A DNA stretch of 64,000 bases from Molossus alvarezi (GCA_037176705.1 CM073885.1:165468290-165532289), one strand, 5' to 3'. Positions 49,350 to 60,423 are shown, numbered from the stretch's first letter. Made by a program: numbers and translations. Notes: generated from the letters alone by a model not told the origin.

Positions 49350-49790
49350 CACTGATGACTGATTTAGTGCCAGCAACCTCTAAGTCTCGCTGCCCCCTGT
49401 GTCTGTCGCCTCCTGCACAACTCCCGTGCGACTTACTCCAGCAGCAGCAGCAGCCCCGAGTGTCTGCAGGGGAACTGGGAGTGAAGCATCACTATCACCG
49501 TGGGGCCTGCGGAGGCTCACCCCCAAAGGGAATGCTTAATTAGCACAGGAAGAGCACCAAAAAGCTTTGCAGCTATTCCCACCCTTGAATCTGCTATAAA
49601 GATCCAGATATTCCCAGGGGCTAAAACTAAAGTGTTAACCAGCCCTGAATGTTTTACCCCCTCACCTTCTAAGGATCCCATTGAAACAAATACACTCTTG
49701 AGTCAATGTGAAGGTCATTGACCAGGTTATGGGTCCTCCTAGGGCTACCACATTTCGACAAATAACCAAGAGTGATAACCTAAACCCCAA
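49350..49790. other. Unique DNA
   Basis: Short (GCA)n at 49438-49452; nothing else. Confidence 0.5.
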
Positions 49791-49794
49791 CAAT

Positions 49795-49998
49795 GGCCCT
49801 GGCTAGGTAACTCATTGGTTAGAGTGTCATCCCAATACACCAAGGTTGTGGGTTCAATCTCCGGTCACAGCACATACAAGAATCAACCAATGAATGCATA
49901 AATATGTGGAACAACAAATTGATCTCTCTCTCTCTCTCGCTCTCCCTCCCTCACTTCCTCTCTTCCTCTCAAATCAATAAAAATACAAAAAAGAAAAA
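49795..49998 (+). mobile_element. VES-type SINE, variant subfamily
   Basis: GGCCCTGGCTAGGTAACTCATTGGTTAGAGTGTCATCCCAATACACC, with a body CAAGAATCAACCAATGAATGCATAAATATGTGGAAC not found in the other copies. Confidence 0.85.
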
Positions 49999-50001
49999 CA
50001 G

Positions 50002-50245
50002 CCTTGGCCAGGTGGCTCAGTTGATTGGAGCATCATCCCATACATGTAAAGGTAGCAGGTTCAATTCCCAGTCAGGGCACATACCTAGGTTGCAGGTTTG
50101 ATCCCTGGTCAGGGTGTGTACAGGAGGCAACCAATCAATGTTTCTCTCTCACATTGATGTTTCTCTGTCTCCCTCTCTTTCTCTCTACCTTTCTCTCTCT
50201 CTAAAATCAACGAAAACATATCCTCTAGTGAGGATTAAAAAGACA
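50002..50245 (+). mobile_element. VES SINE, abutting the previous tail
   Basis: GCCTTGGCCAGGTGGCTCAGTTGATTGGAGC starts directly in the A-rich tail of the SINE ending at 49998. Confidence 0.9.
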
Positions 50246-50291
50246 ACAATAATTAAGATGGAGACTCCTTATGCAAGAAGGCTTATGAACA

Positions 50292-50500
50292 CAGATGCTC
50301 TTTGATTTATGATGGTTTTATGTCCTAATAAACCTATGGTAATTAAAAATATTGTTAAGCCAAAATGCTTTTAATACACCTTGCCTACTGAACATCATAG
50401 CTTAGCCTATAGCCAGTTTTTACTGAATGTGTATTGCTTTCTCCCCATTGCCAAGTAAAAAGTTATTAAGTTAAAGCATCATAAGATTGGGGACCATCTG
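50292..50500 (+). mobile_element. Nonautonomous Tigger/pogo-type element
   Basis: Termini CAGATG...CATCTG with internal TTTGATTTATGATGGTTTTATGTCC, ACCTTGCCTACTGAACATCATAGCTTAGCCTA, TTACTGAATGTGTATTGCTTTC. Followed by TA. Confidence 0.65.
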
Positions 50501-50599
50501 TATCATCATAGGAATGATAAATTCTGTGAGGTAGATCCTCTGAGCTAATTGATCTAATTAATATGCTTTATTATGCCCTATTTCTCCAGCATCACAGCC

Positions 50600-52380
50600 T
50601 CAATTTGCATTCACCTATGAGGTATCCCAATACACTTTCACTAAATTACATGTGGGGTGCATCCATATCCCCATCATTTATGCAGACAGGACCTCCATGG
50701 GCCTGTTCTGTTCCTAAGCACCCACCTATGGCCGTATCCTGCTAAGATACGCACACTGTGGTCCAGACACTGACTGTGTATCTGGGTCACTGCACACCTG
50801 AGAGACCCACCACCCCAGTTAGATTTGGAGGCTTCACTTGATCCCCAGAAGGCTGCTCCATACCGTCTCCAGTCAATGCGCCTACTCCTAGCATTCTCAA
50901 ACAGCCCAACATTTACTTGCTTATTTGGCTTCTGGAAGCAACATATTCCCCATCTACACATTTCGTTAAAACCAATTTAGGTAATCACAGGAAAATCGGC
51001 CCTATCTGAACAGAGGTCATCCTAACAACAGACCCTTGAGACCACCCAAAAAGCCACACAGGTAAGAAGGCCACCAGTCCCATCTGGTGGTTCCTTTACT
51101 GGAGACACCCTAGCCTCTATTTCTCATGCGTTCTGGCGTTTCCTTGCCCAAGTCCATGGATCCAAGAAAGAGCATCCCTTGCCTGGCCCTGTTGGCTGCT
51201 TGCGGGGTCCCCTAAGTCCAGGAAAACGGGAATAATTTTTTTTTTGGTAATCCTCACATGAGGATATTTTTCCATTGATTTTTCGAGAGAGTGGAATGGG
51301 GGGAGGGGAGAAGAAGAGGGAGAGAGTGAGACATTGATGTGAGAAAGACACATCAATTGGTTGCATCCCACACATGTCCCGACCAGGGCCAGAGATCAAT
51401 CCTGCAACCCGGGTACATGCCCTTGACTTGGAATTGAACCTGTGACCCTTCTGTGCCTGGACCAACGCTCTAATCACTGAGCAACACCGGCCAGGACAAA
51501 AGGGAACACATTTATTTAATAGACACTAGCACTACCTTCACATTTGATGGAACCCACCAGAGAGCTTCTTCTTTCAATTCTATTACCAAGACATCCTCAA
51601 TAAAGGATGGGACCCAACTGTTAGTCATTTCAACACTGGAGGATTCCCTCAAAAAAGATATGTTCATTGTCCATATTTTACAGACTCCCAGGTGGTAGCT
51701 AATAGCCCCATTCTTGGTCTGATCTACAGATCAAACACAAAATAGATTTCACATTCAGGGTTGTTCATGATGGGACCTTCCACATTGGGAACATACTGCT
51801 GCTCAGACCTCACATATTATAATTAAAGTCTTCCATGTCTCTGCTCCCACTACAGGTCCCATGGAGGAGGCTCATTTTAATGCCATAGCCCACCAACTTT
51901 CTCACATTCTTAAGTGAACTCATATAACACTCCCATTCCCCCAGCTCTAAGGGCCTGGTCATTGCGGACTTTGAACCTTTAAACGGTGCCAAACACCATG
52001 GCTTCCCAATGTCACTGGTTTACGTGCCCTGTTCTATTCTAACCTCATGGCCAACAAGGATCACATCAAGGAGCAAATGCCCTTTCTCTCACCAGCAAAC
52101 TGATTTTATTGGACTGTTGTCCCAATATGCAGGCACAAATCATCATGCCCTCATAATGATGAATACTTATGTGGGTCCCCTCTGGGTTTACCCTCTCCAG
52201 TATGCCACTGCTGAAACCAATATTGTAAGTCTCAGCAAAACTGCGTTAGTTCTTTCTGGGCCCCCAGGTATTATCTACATTATTCAGTATAGACATGGGT
52301 CTTACAATAAGGCATCATTTGGAATTCCATTTTTTCTATTGTCCACAGGCAGCAGTCCTGGTTAAAAAAAAAAAAAATCC
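50600..52380 (+). pseudogene. Class I endogenous retrovirus pol remnant
   Basis: Three pol landmarks occur in order on the plus strand: a late RT/connection motif (FGFWKQHIPHL, about 50918-50959), an RNase H motif containing its catalytic Asp (TDSQVVAN, 51680-51703), and an integrase core beginning WQ-like QTDFIG at about 52095 and running to 52360. Stops, shifts and a VES (51237-51497) break it. Gag, protease and most of RT are missing. It lies antisense to ST8SIA6. Confidence 0.7.
51237..51497 (-). mobile_element. VES SINE inside the ERV
   Basis: Poly(T) and GGTAATCCTCACATGAGGATA to GAGCAACACCGGCCAGGAC. Flanks AAAACGGGAATAAT / AAAAGGGAACACAT. Confidence 0.9.
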
Positions 52381-53075
52381 TAATAAACAGGCATATGGCC
52401 TACTCAAAGACGTCCTCTTAAAGTTGCAAATTTGACAATGGTCTCCCAAATGGGTATTTCTTCTGCTCTCTGCTTCAGTTACCTTGAACGTCTGACTTTT
52501 AGGTCTTACAAGATTCTACTAAAATGTAATTAGGGTCCCTCTTCTCCTCCTTCTAGCCCTAAAAGGAACTATTACTCACCTATGGATCTATAAAATCCAA
52601 ACAGAATTCCCCTTCCCACTTAGTAACAACCCCCCATTCTGCTATTCCTTCTCAAACCTGGAGCCCAAACTGAGATGGATAATACAGTGGGGCCCACAGA
52701 AAATGAGGGCCCTAGTCCCCCCCCAAACAGGCTATTCTATATGCCAAAAGAAATCTGTCATCCAACGTCTGCTGTCCTTCCCCAACATGCCGGTTTTAAA
52801 TGCCGGCTAACTGGAGGTCTCTGTTTGTAGGAAGTGGAACTCTTGGTGCCTTCTTTTAAACTACAACGGTGGGTCTCACCACATCCTTGGTATGACAGAC
52901 ACATGTTTGGTATTTTAAGTTGGATAACACAGACTTGACACCCCCTATAACTGTGTGGATCTTTCTAGGAGGAACGGAAGATCCTGACTCACACCAACAT
53001 TCTTAACTAAGACGCCAGCTCCACTCCATTATGGCGATTTGAATGGGGCCGGGCGGGGGGGGGCTGGGGCGTGCT
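52381..53075. other. Degenerate ERV 3' region, unresolved
   Basis: Between the pol remnant and the LTR-like segment. Likely env-side sequence but I recognise no env motif. Contains a G run at 53050-53061. Confidence 0.35.
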
Positions 53076-53427
53076 ACGAGATTCAGGATGCAATGCCCAA
53101 GGCTCTCACAATAATAAGAACTAAGAAATTACTCAACAACTCCTGAAGCCAAAGGAATACTGATTTTTAGTCACTCTTGTAATAATTTCTCAAATGTGAA
53201 ACTCTGCCTCAAGGTCTTAGGGCTACTCATGGACTCCTAAGGGGTCTATAAAATCCCTGCACACCCCCTACTCTCTCTCTGTCTGAGGTCTTAGCCTGGA
53301 GAACTACCCTCCCTTACCCCCACCTCAGGACTCCTCTGCTGTGTGAGCAATGACCCTTTCTTTGGTTAGACCAAAGCACTACTGTTATGAGCTTCAGTAG
53401 GAGAACCTAACCTTGGTTCTTATTTTA
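53076..53427 (+). mobile_element. Candidate solo or 3' LTR of the ERV
   Basis: TATA-like TCTATAAAATCCCTGCAC (53248-53265) followed by a CT-rich R-like segment and CTGAGGTCTTAGCCTGGAG fits a class I LTR. Ends not firmly placed. Confidence 0.35.
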
Positions 53428-53514
53428 TAGCTTCTTTTGCCATTAAGAAGGTGGTTATTGCTGTAGTATCTTTATGCCCCATGACGTGGTGGAGTCGCTA
53501 GAAAAGCCACCATA

Positions 53515-53775
53515 GAAGGTGTGAAGTGGTGATTTCACTGTGGTTTGCCCCTAATGATTAATGATGTGAAATATTGTTGTTTTTCCAAATGCTTATTAGC
53601 CATCTGTATATCTTCTCTGGTGAAATGTCTATTCAAATCTTCTGTCCATTTTTAAATTGGGTTGTTTTCTTCTTCGTGTTATTGAGTTAGTTGCAAGAGT
53701 TCTTTATATAGTCTGTATACAACTCTTTCACTGCTATGTGATTTTCAAATATTTTCTCACAGTTTATCTTTTTTG
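53515..53775 (-). mobile_element. L1 LINE fragment (antisense)
   Basis: GAAATATTGTTGTTTTTCCAAATGCTTATTAGCCATCTG, GTGAAATGTCTATTCAAATCTTCTGTCCATTTTTAAATTGGGTTG. Confidence 0.8.
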
Positions 53776-53779
53776 TTTT

Positions 53780-53964
53780 TGTTAATCCTCGTATGAGGAT
53801 TTTTTTTTTTCCATTGATTTTTAGAGAGACTGGAAGGGAGGGAGAGAGGGAAAGATAAACATCAGTGTGAGAGACACATCCCCGTCCTCTTGACCGGGAA
53901 TCGAACCTGAGACCCTTTGGGCTGCAGGCCAATGCTCTAACCGCTGAGCCAAGCTGGTCAGGGC
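53780..53964 (-). mobile_element. VES SINE, internally deleted
   Basis: TTAATCCTCGTATGAGGAT to GAGCCAAGCTGGTCAGGGC, missing the central linker (CACATCCCCGTCCTCTTGACCGGG junction). Confidence 0.88.
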
Positions 53965-53969
53965 GGTAA

Positions 53970-55378
53970 TGAAAATTATTTTACAATAACTTCAAATACA
54001 CAGGTTATGCTTATATAAAATTACCTTTGGAAATAATTATGCCATGAAGATGAATGTTCCCAACGACTGATTATCTACAGCATGTACAAAGTATTCTTGG
54101 TGCTTCGTGAAACAAAATTATGTTTCTGAAATATGAAAGTAGAGACATGATAGATTTTACTTCTTAAGTGTGTACACATAAAGATACTACAGCAATAACC
54201 ATCGTCTTAATGGCAAAAGATGCTATAAAATAAGACATCAGGACACAAGAACATTTTCCTCCAGTTCGCTCGTGGCCTCAGCGGCTCTCTGAAGAGCCTC
54301 TTATCCTGCCACCAAATGAGAGGTGATAGAACCTTTGAACCCGTCAACCACAGAGCAGCTAAGATGAGTGGCTGTAAAAAGAATCACTGTACCTGGCAGA
54401 TGAAGAGATCTATTTATTTCCTCCTCTTCTCTCTGTACCCCTTCCACTGTGCCCAGGCCTCTTTTCTCACCATTTCCTGTTAGCACTCCATCTCTCAAAA
54501 TATTTGTGCTTCTCTGTAACTCCCTCCAAAAATCATTCCCACCCAGCAGGAGGGCTTTTCTTCATTCTTTCCGATTCATCCTGATGCCTGTTGGCTTCAG
54601 GAAAATGCCTGCTAAGGGCGCAGCGAAGGGATGCCCAGGCCAGACAACAGGAAGGCCACCCTGATTTACGTTTCGAAGGGCCCGCCTTCGCTTTGGCATA
54701 CCAGTGTGAACGGTGTCATCTGCTGAATGTGTCCTCTCCAGTTAGAAAGAGACACACCCAGCCTCTTTGTGAAGAGAGGCCTTGTCAAAGAAGTAGTGGG
54801 GTCATATGAGCCTAATAGAAAATAAGATTCCACCACCAGCAACCTCCAGAGTGAGTGGGCCAGTCAGACGCCATTCCTTCACGCACTCCTATCTCCTCTC
54901 CCCCCTGCCAACCCCACAAAGCAAAGCAAAGAGCAGAACTTCCTTTCTACCCTTCAAGCTCATCCTGGCTTTCCTGTCCACGTGGCAATATGCCCACAGC
55001 CGCCCAGAAGTGGCTGCAGCCCCATTCTGAGGCCCCCTCCCTGGGTCAGCCGGCAGGGACAATTGTGTCCTACAGCTGTCACCACAGCAGAGCAGCTGAA
55101 GACAAGTGACCTAGGCGCCGGAGAACAAAGGGGTGGAAAACGACAGTCTGGGAGGCACCAGTGAAACCCATTTCCAAATTGGGAGCACGAGGGGACAGGC
55201 AGAGCAAAAACGGAGGCCAGCTACCTCTCAGCCTCGACAGGACAGGTTTAGGGCGTAGGAAAGGAGGCAGAATGCAAGATTTAAAGCCTCATTTCAAAAT
55301 ATTTCAGAAGCCAGACTCAAGACAACTTTAGAGAGTACTGAATTTTTAAAAACAGGACACTAAAAGCAATGAAGTAAA
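53970..55378. other. Unique DNA, no gene seen
   Basis: Nothing recognised; frames at 54450-55160 have no known domain. Confidence 0.5.
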
Positions 55379-55392
55379 GATAAGAAAGTGAG

Positions 55393-55643
55393 CCTTGGCC
55401 GGTTTGGCTCAGCGGTTGGAGCGTCAGCCTGCGGTCCGGAGAGACCCGGGTTCGGTTCCCGCTAAGGGCACGTACCTCGGTTGCAGTTTGTCCCCAGCCC
55501 TGGTTGGGTCCTGCAGGTGGCAGCCACTTGATGTGCCCCTTTCACGTCGATGTTTCTTTCTCTCTCTCTCTCTCTCTCCCTCCCTCCCACTCTATCTGAA
55601 CAAAAAATGGAAAAATGTCCTCGGGTGAGGATAAAAAAAAAAA
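55393..55643 (+). mobile_element. VES SINE, long subtype
   Basis: Duplication AGATAAGAAAGTGA (55379-55392) / AGATACGAAAGTGA (55644-55657); near-consensus sequence. Confidence 0.95.
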
Positions 55644-55659
55644 AGATACGAAAGTGAAT

Positions 55660-56512
55660 GATAGCCTTCTCAAAAGTAAAATTCAACAGCCTTCCTCAAT
55701 TTGGAGGGTGGGGGGAGAAGAAAGGGATAAGAGAGTGAAAATCAGCTGTTTCAGTCCACACTCAATTTGAATTTTGTGAGGTTTATAGTTACAGTCCCAG
55801 TGTGAACACAGACAACAGAAACATGTGGCATAAAACATTACTACAACGTTCGCTATAAGACAGCAGAGAGTCAACAGGGCCTGATTCTCTCTTCCATCCT
55901 GTATTCTTCGGAAAGTCCACAAGTCTACACGTAATGACGGCCTCACATAGCTGCTTCAGAAATGTGTCAGGTTGGGGAAGAAACGCCGTCAAGGAGAGGG
56001 CATGTGGAACCTCATGGAGCAATAGCCAGCAGCTGATGTCCATATCTGTCTCTGAAGCAGAGCAGGGCAAGGGAGGAAAAAATCAAGAGATTTTGATCTT
56101 CCTCCCACCGGCTACCTTTCTTTACTGAGAGAGTCTGCCCCAACCAGAAAATCAGGTGGAGGCTCCCACACAGGAAGGATGTGCTTCCTGGGGCTGTCTG
56201 GGTGCCTCTGGCTCATTCACTGCTCTCTGTCTACACCCTCTTGAGATTATACCTCTACTGTATTATAAAGCCACATTAAAGGGATGGAAGGGAAATCAGT
56301 CATTACACCCCCAACAGGAAGGGGGTGGCAGATATGGGGAGAGCCCCAGGACCTCAGCCCTCTCTGGATTTCAGGTGACATTGGTCATGCATCATTCCCG
56401 GCAGCAGCAGAAGTCCAGGTTGACTAGGATCTCCCATGAATACATGCGCTTTCTGACAGCCGAGAGATCAAGACACGGGGGCAGGAGGTAGTTTTGAGGC
56501 CCAGTATTTAAA
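55660..56512. other. Unique DNA
   Basis: Nothing recognised. Confidence 0.5.
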
Positions 56513-56523
56513 AACTCCAATGA

Positions 56524-56735
56524 TACAGACACAGATAGCAGTGTGGTGATTACCAGAGGGGAAGGTGGCGGGTAGAACAGGGCAAAGGGGGAAATAAATA
56601 GTGATGGAAGGAGACCTGACTTGGGGTGGTGAACACACAATACACTATACAGATGATATAGTATAGAATTGTATACCTGAAATCTATACAATTTTATTAA
56701 CCAATGTCACCCCAATAAAGTCAATAAAAATAAAT
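56524..56735 (+). mobile_element. L1 LINE 3' end, 5' truncated
   Basis: GTGATTACCAGAGGGGAAGG and ATTGTATACCTGAAATCTATACAATTTTATTAACCAATGTCACCCCAATAAAG. Duplication ACTCCAATGAT / ACTCAAATGAG. Confidence 0.88.
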
Positions 56736-56800
56736 ACTCAAATGAGTAAGTTTTATGATACTTATATTTACCACAATTTTTAAAAAAACTCAAACTAGTA

Positions 56801-57057
56801 CCCTGGCCGGTTTGGCTCAGCAGTTAGAGCATCGGCCCGCAGACCAATGAGTTGTGGGTTAGATTCCAGTCACGGACACGTACCTCAGTTGCAGTTTGTC
56901 CCCAGCCCTGGTTGGGGTCATGCAGGAGGCAGCCGGTCGATGTGTCTCTCTCACATCGATGTTTCTCTCTCTCCCTCTCCTCCTCTCTCTCCCTCCCACT
57001 CTATCTGAACAAAAATGGAAAAACCTCCTTGGTGAGGATTAAAAAAAAACAAAAACA
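56801..57057 (+). mobile_element. VES SINE, outer of a nested pair
   Basis: CCCTGGCCGGTTTGGCTCAGCAGTTAGAGC to GAGGATTAAAAAAAAACAAAAACA. Preceded by AAAACTCAAACTAGTA (56785-56800). Confidence 0.94.
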
Positions 57058-57322
57058 GCCCTGGCCAGTTTGGCTCAGCGGTTAGAGCGTCAGCCTGCGG
57101 TCCAGAGAGACCCGGGTTCGGTTCCCACTAAGGGCACGTACTTCGGTTGCAGTTTGTCCCTGGCCCTGGTTGGTCGTGCGGGTGGCAGCCACTCGATGTG
57201 TCCCTTCACGTCGATGTTTCTCTCTCTCTCTCCCTCTCACTCTATCTGTGCAAAAAAAAAAAAAAAAAAAATGGAAAAATATTCTCGGGTGAGGATAAAA
57301 AAAAAAAAAAGAAAAGAAAACA
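57058..57322 (+). mobile_element. VES SINE, second of the pair
   Basis: Starts in the A tail of the previous copy and ends in an A-rich tail followed by AAAACTCAAACTAGTA (57323-57338), the same 16 bases that precede the first copy. Confidence 0.94.
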
Positions 57323-57339
57323 AAAACTCAAACTAGTAA

Positions 57340-58020
57340 GTTTTATATTATGTGTATTTTATCACAATGTTTTTAATTCAATTTTTTTTAAAAAAAAAAA
57401 AACACAGACATTGTTTAAGGGCTCTATCGTTCAGCCGTTCATGTGGTTTATTCTCCAAAAAGGGAAGTTGCTTCCCAGTGGTGACCACCAGGAGTTCTAA
57501 AGTATCTTGTCTGAAAGCACAAGGCCAGAGTGAGGCCTCCTCATCTGGGGAAATCTAAGTCAATAACAAGCCCCAAAAAACCATAACATTCACAAAAAGA
57601 TTCTATAACTTAAGGGGAGTTCTTAAGATATGGAGAAAATACTACTTTTGAAAAATATGTACGATAAGAAGCAAGAAACCTTTAGAAAGCATTTGTTTCA
57701 CATTCTCAAGAAAATATTAGGTAAGAAATGGAAGGTGAGGTTTAGAAGATTACTTCAATGCTTTGTAAGATGTAAACTGATGTGATAAGTAAGGTTCAGG
57801 CTGCAAAAAGAAAAAACTGTAAAAATAAAAATGTCACAGATGTACTGTTTCAGATAGAGTAAAACAGAGAGTGGACGAGGAAGAAAAATAATCCAGTAAC
57901 AGAGGGCAAATTTGAGAAAGCATTCCAGAAGGCAGAGGAAAAGGACAAATTAAGAAATTATCATTTCTTTACACAGCCAAGTAGTATAGATTAAATTCTG
58001 CACCTCTGCTACATAAATAA
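57340..58020. other. Unique AT-rich DNA
   Basis: 57336-57380 is a diverged repeat of 56746-56790 (GTAAGTTTTAT...CACAAT). Otherwise nothing. Confidence 0.5.
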
Positions 58021-58024
58021 TCAA

Positions 58025-58440
58025 GACCATATATGATAAAAAAGATATAAAATAGATCAAAAGACAGGTTTTAAAAACAACTGAATGGTATAAATTTTAC
58101 AATCTTAATAAAATAGATCACATTCAGGAAAAAAATATGAATTATCTATATTAGCTCAAGAAGTATGCCAAGTAGAAAAGAAGTATGCCAAAAGAAGCTA
58201 AAAAATTCATCAAAGAATTGCCTGAAAAAAGGCCCAGGACCAGATAATTTAATTAGTACGTTCCTTCAAACTTTCCCCAAGGGGCAACCACAGAAAGTGT
58301 AGCAAACTACCAGGACTTAGGAAAAGATGGAATGCTCCCAGTTCATTGGGAAGCTAGGCTACCTATATTCCAAACTTGCATAAAATCAAAGTACAGGCCA
58401 ACATTTTTCTCAAAAGCTTTGTTACTCCAGGATTTCTTAG
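58025..58440 (+). mobile_element. Old L1M ORF2 fragment
   Basis: GAATTGCCTGAAAAAAGGCCCAGGACCAGATAATTTAATTAG is the L1 RT region. A short direct repeat of GAAGTATGCCAA lies at 58158-58192. Confidence 0.55.
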
Positions 58441-58674
58441 TGCCTCTAATATGCTGTAAAATTCCAATAGGAGGGTTGTGGGAGGCAGTATTGTTCCAAC
58501 ACTTTAAAATGTCTTCCTGGTTCCCCCAGACCCTTCTTAGGACCAAGCAGAAGCCACACGGGAACCTTGAGTCATGCAAGCAGAAGTTTAAGATGACCGA
58601 AGAGCCAAGAATATACAGAAGAATACATAGAGGAAAAGAAATTCACAAGAGATAAATTGAAGAAAAGAAAAGGA

Positions 58675-59295
58675 AAATATTTTGCAATATACAAAATGGC
58701 AATAATAATAGCAATGCTGAGGCATGAAGCACATTCTGCTGGTGAAAATGTAATTTGATTCAACTCTTCTAGGAAGCAATTGGCCATATGTATTTAGAAC
58801 CTAAAATACACTTACTCTTTGACTTAACAATCTAACTTCTACCAGTCCATCCTGGAGAATTAATAGAATATGAAGATTTACATATAAGGATGTACTTAAT
58901 CGCATTATTAATAGCAAACAAAGCAAAATAAAAACAAAACAGGAAACTAAATGTCTAAAACTGGAAAGAGTTAAATGAATTATGGCACATTCATATGACC
59001 AATTATGCCACAATCAAAAGTGTTTGGGGGAAATTTTTAATGATATGAATAAGTCTAATTGTTTAGGGGAAAAGGCAGAACACAAACTACAAAGTATAAT
59101 CTTAACTATATTTTTTAAAATACATGTATATAGGAAAAACTACTGAAAGAATATAGACCAAAATCTTAATACAATCTCTGGATGGAAGGACTCGGTGAAT
59201 ATAATTTTTATATATTTCTCATATTATCTAACTTTTTGCACCAAGCATGTATTACTTTTATGATCAGAAAAATTATAAAAACCATATAATTATAG
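58675..59295 (+). mobile_element. Old L1M 3' part
   Basis: GAAGCAATTGGCCATATG, GACTTAACAATCTAACTTC, GTTAAATGAATTATGGCACATTCATATGACC, TGTATTACTTTTATGATCAGAAAAATTATAAA follow old L1 3' ends. Confidence 0.65.
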
Positions 59296-59636
59296 CACAT
59301 GGATAAAATAGTCATGTGAGTGAAAGAGACCAATTTTAAGTCTCCATTCACTGAGAACAAAAAATTCTCAACATCGTGCACAGAATTCCATCTTCCCAAA
59401 TGTGACTCTTACACTGCTGCACTTTACAGCATAAAGACAGAAGGCAAACCAACCAAATCCCTCAATAAAGACAGGCTGGAGCTGCTTCTCCTGGGGGTTT
59501 TTAACATATGATCAAGAAGGGAATTCAGCACGCATTTTTAAAGTGCAGCTGTTTTTGGATACCCCTTACTTCCAAGAACCGAAGGGACAGGCTTTACAGG
59601 GGAGATTGAGGAAGTGAAGAGTTACACGCTTGAGTG
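59296..59636. other. Unique DNA next to exon 2
   Basis: Nothing recognised. Confidence 0.5.
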
Positions 59637-59638
59637 TA

Positions 59639-59680
59639 CACACACACTCTCTCATTCTCTCTCTCTCTCTCTCTCTCCTC

Positions 59681-59715
<35 letters not shown>
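59639..59715. repeat. Compound microsatellite (CT)n-(CA)n
   Basis: CACACTCTCTC with a CT run is followed by about 15 CA units. On the ST8SIA6 strand it reads (TG)n(AG)n beginning about 85 nt after the exon 2 donor. Confidence 0.9.
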
Positions 59716-59718
<3 letters not shown>

Positions 59719-59800
59719 AATCGTGTCATCCCAGCCAGACAACTCAAAGCGAATCGTGCAGTTGCAGCCGCACCCCTTCCCCGCCCGGCACCGCCGGTAC

Positions 59801-59887
59801 CTGTTTGTGGCGCGCGGCAGCGGGGTCTCGGAGCTCCGGAGCGTCCTCAGCGCTGCGGGGGTGCCGTGGGTGGCCTCCACCAAGCGC
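59801..59887 (-). CDS. ST8SIA6: ST8SIA6 exon 2 (stem region)
   Basis: This 87-nt exon follows a strong acceptor (TTTTCTTCCTGGCTTTGCAG) and ends CAG|GTACC. Joined to exon 1 in phase 2 it reads on through ATHGTPAALRTLRS to PRATN, which is the recognisable stem start of ST8SIA6. It ends with AG of the next codon, again phase 2, fitting a following Ser of an N-glycosylation site (Asn-Ser-Thr in the mammalian family). The segment between the LVE and ATHG motifs appears about four residues shorter than in human as I recall it. Reading past the donor runs into a TG/GA microsatellite and is not coding. The role is a spacer between membrane anchor and catalytic domain; no catalytic residue lies here. 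Confidence 0.87.
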
Positions 59888-60423
59888 CTGCAAAGCCAGG
59901 AAGAAAACTAAGTTGTTATACCTTGCGGGGATCAGTTGGCTGGCAGGCTGGGCACCGCGCTCGCTGCCTGGCCGGAGGTCCCTGCGCACCCTGGTTCCCA
60001 GGGCGGCTCCCGAAGCCCGGCGTCTGAAGAGGCTCGTGGCGGGAAGGGAGGGAAAGCTCGCACTGGGGTGGGGAGCCCAGGACACAGCTGGGGAACCCGA
60101 CGGCAGGTTCCGCCCTGCAGCTTTCTCGCCCAGAGCGACGCACGCTTGGGCCCTTCCAACACAGACCGGTCCCTCTCTGCCCCAGCCGATGCCCACGCGG
60201 TCCAAGTGTCGCCCCTCTGGTACCCCACTGCCCTGTCGCCTGGACTCCCCATCCCACCCCACCCTGGGCCTCCGCTGCTCCTCCTCGCAGCCGCCAAAAG
60301 TCTGCGCGCCCAAGTCAAGCGGATCGGCGGCTGGGGCCCCCGGAGCGCACAGCAGGGCGTTTGGCGGGGTGCACAGTGGGGTCCACGGAACCTGCGGTCT
60401 CCAGAGCGGGGCGGGTGGGTTAC
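59888..60423 (-). other. ST8SIA6: ST8SIA6 intron 1
   Basis: This 536-bp intron has a GT donor at 60423-60422, an AG acceptor at 59889-59888 and a pyrimidine-rich run before the acceptor. It is GC- and CpG-rich throughout. Long open frames on both strands here come from base composition. Confidence 0.8.

Larger units (their letters stand above)
1..59800 (-). other. ST8SIA6: Presumed ST8SIA6 intron 2 (partial, no further exon recognised)
   Basis: The gene is transcribed leftward, so this DNA lies downstream of exon 2. I looked for later ST8SIA6 segments (NKT-rich stem, the CPWKR segment, sialyl motif L) and recognised none on the minus strand. I infer that the whole stretch is intron, filled with repeats. 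A short exon could have escaped reading by eye. Confidence 0.5.

Noticed and set aside
52009..52365. Intact viral protein
   Set aside because: Only a short degenerate integrase segment; the surrounding pol is interrupted by stops and a SINE.
2450..57336. Many frames with SLSLSLSLP runs
   Set aside because: They are translations of the CT-rich VES body and not genes.
59566..59883. Minus frame that continues past exon 2
   Set aside because: After the donor at 59800 it reads intron and then a VC/ER dipeptide run from the microsatellite; only 59801-59887 is exon.
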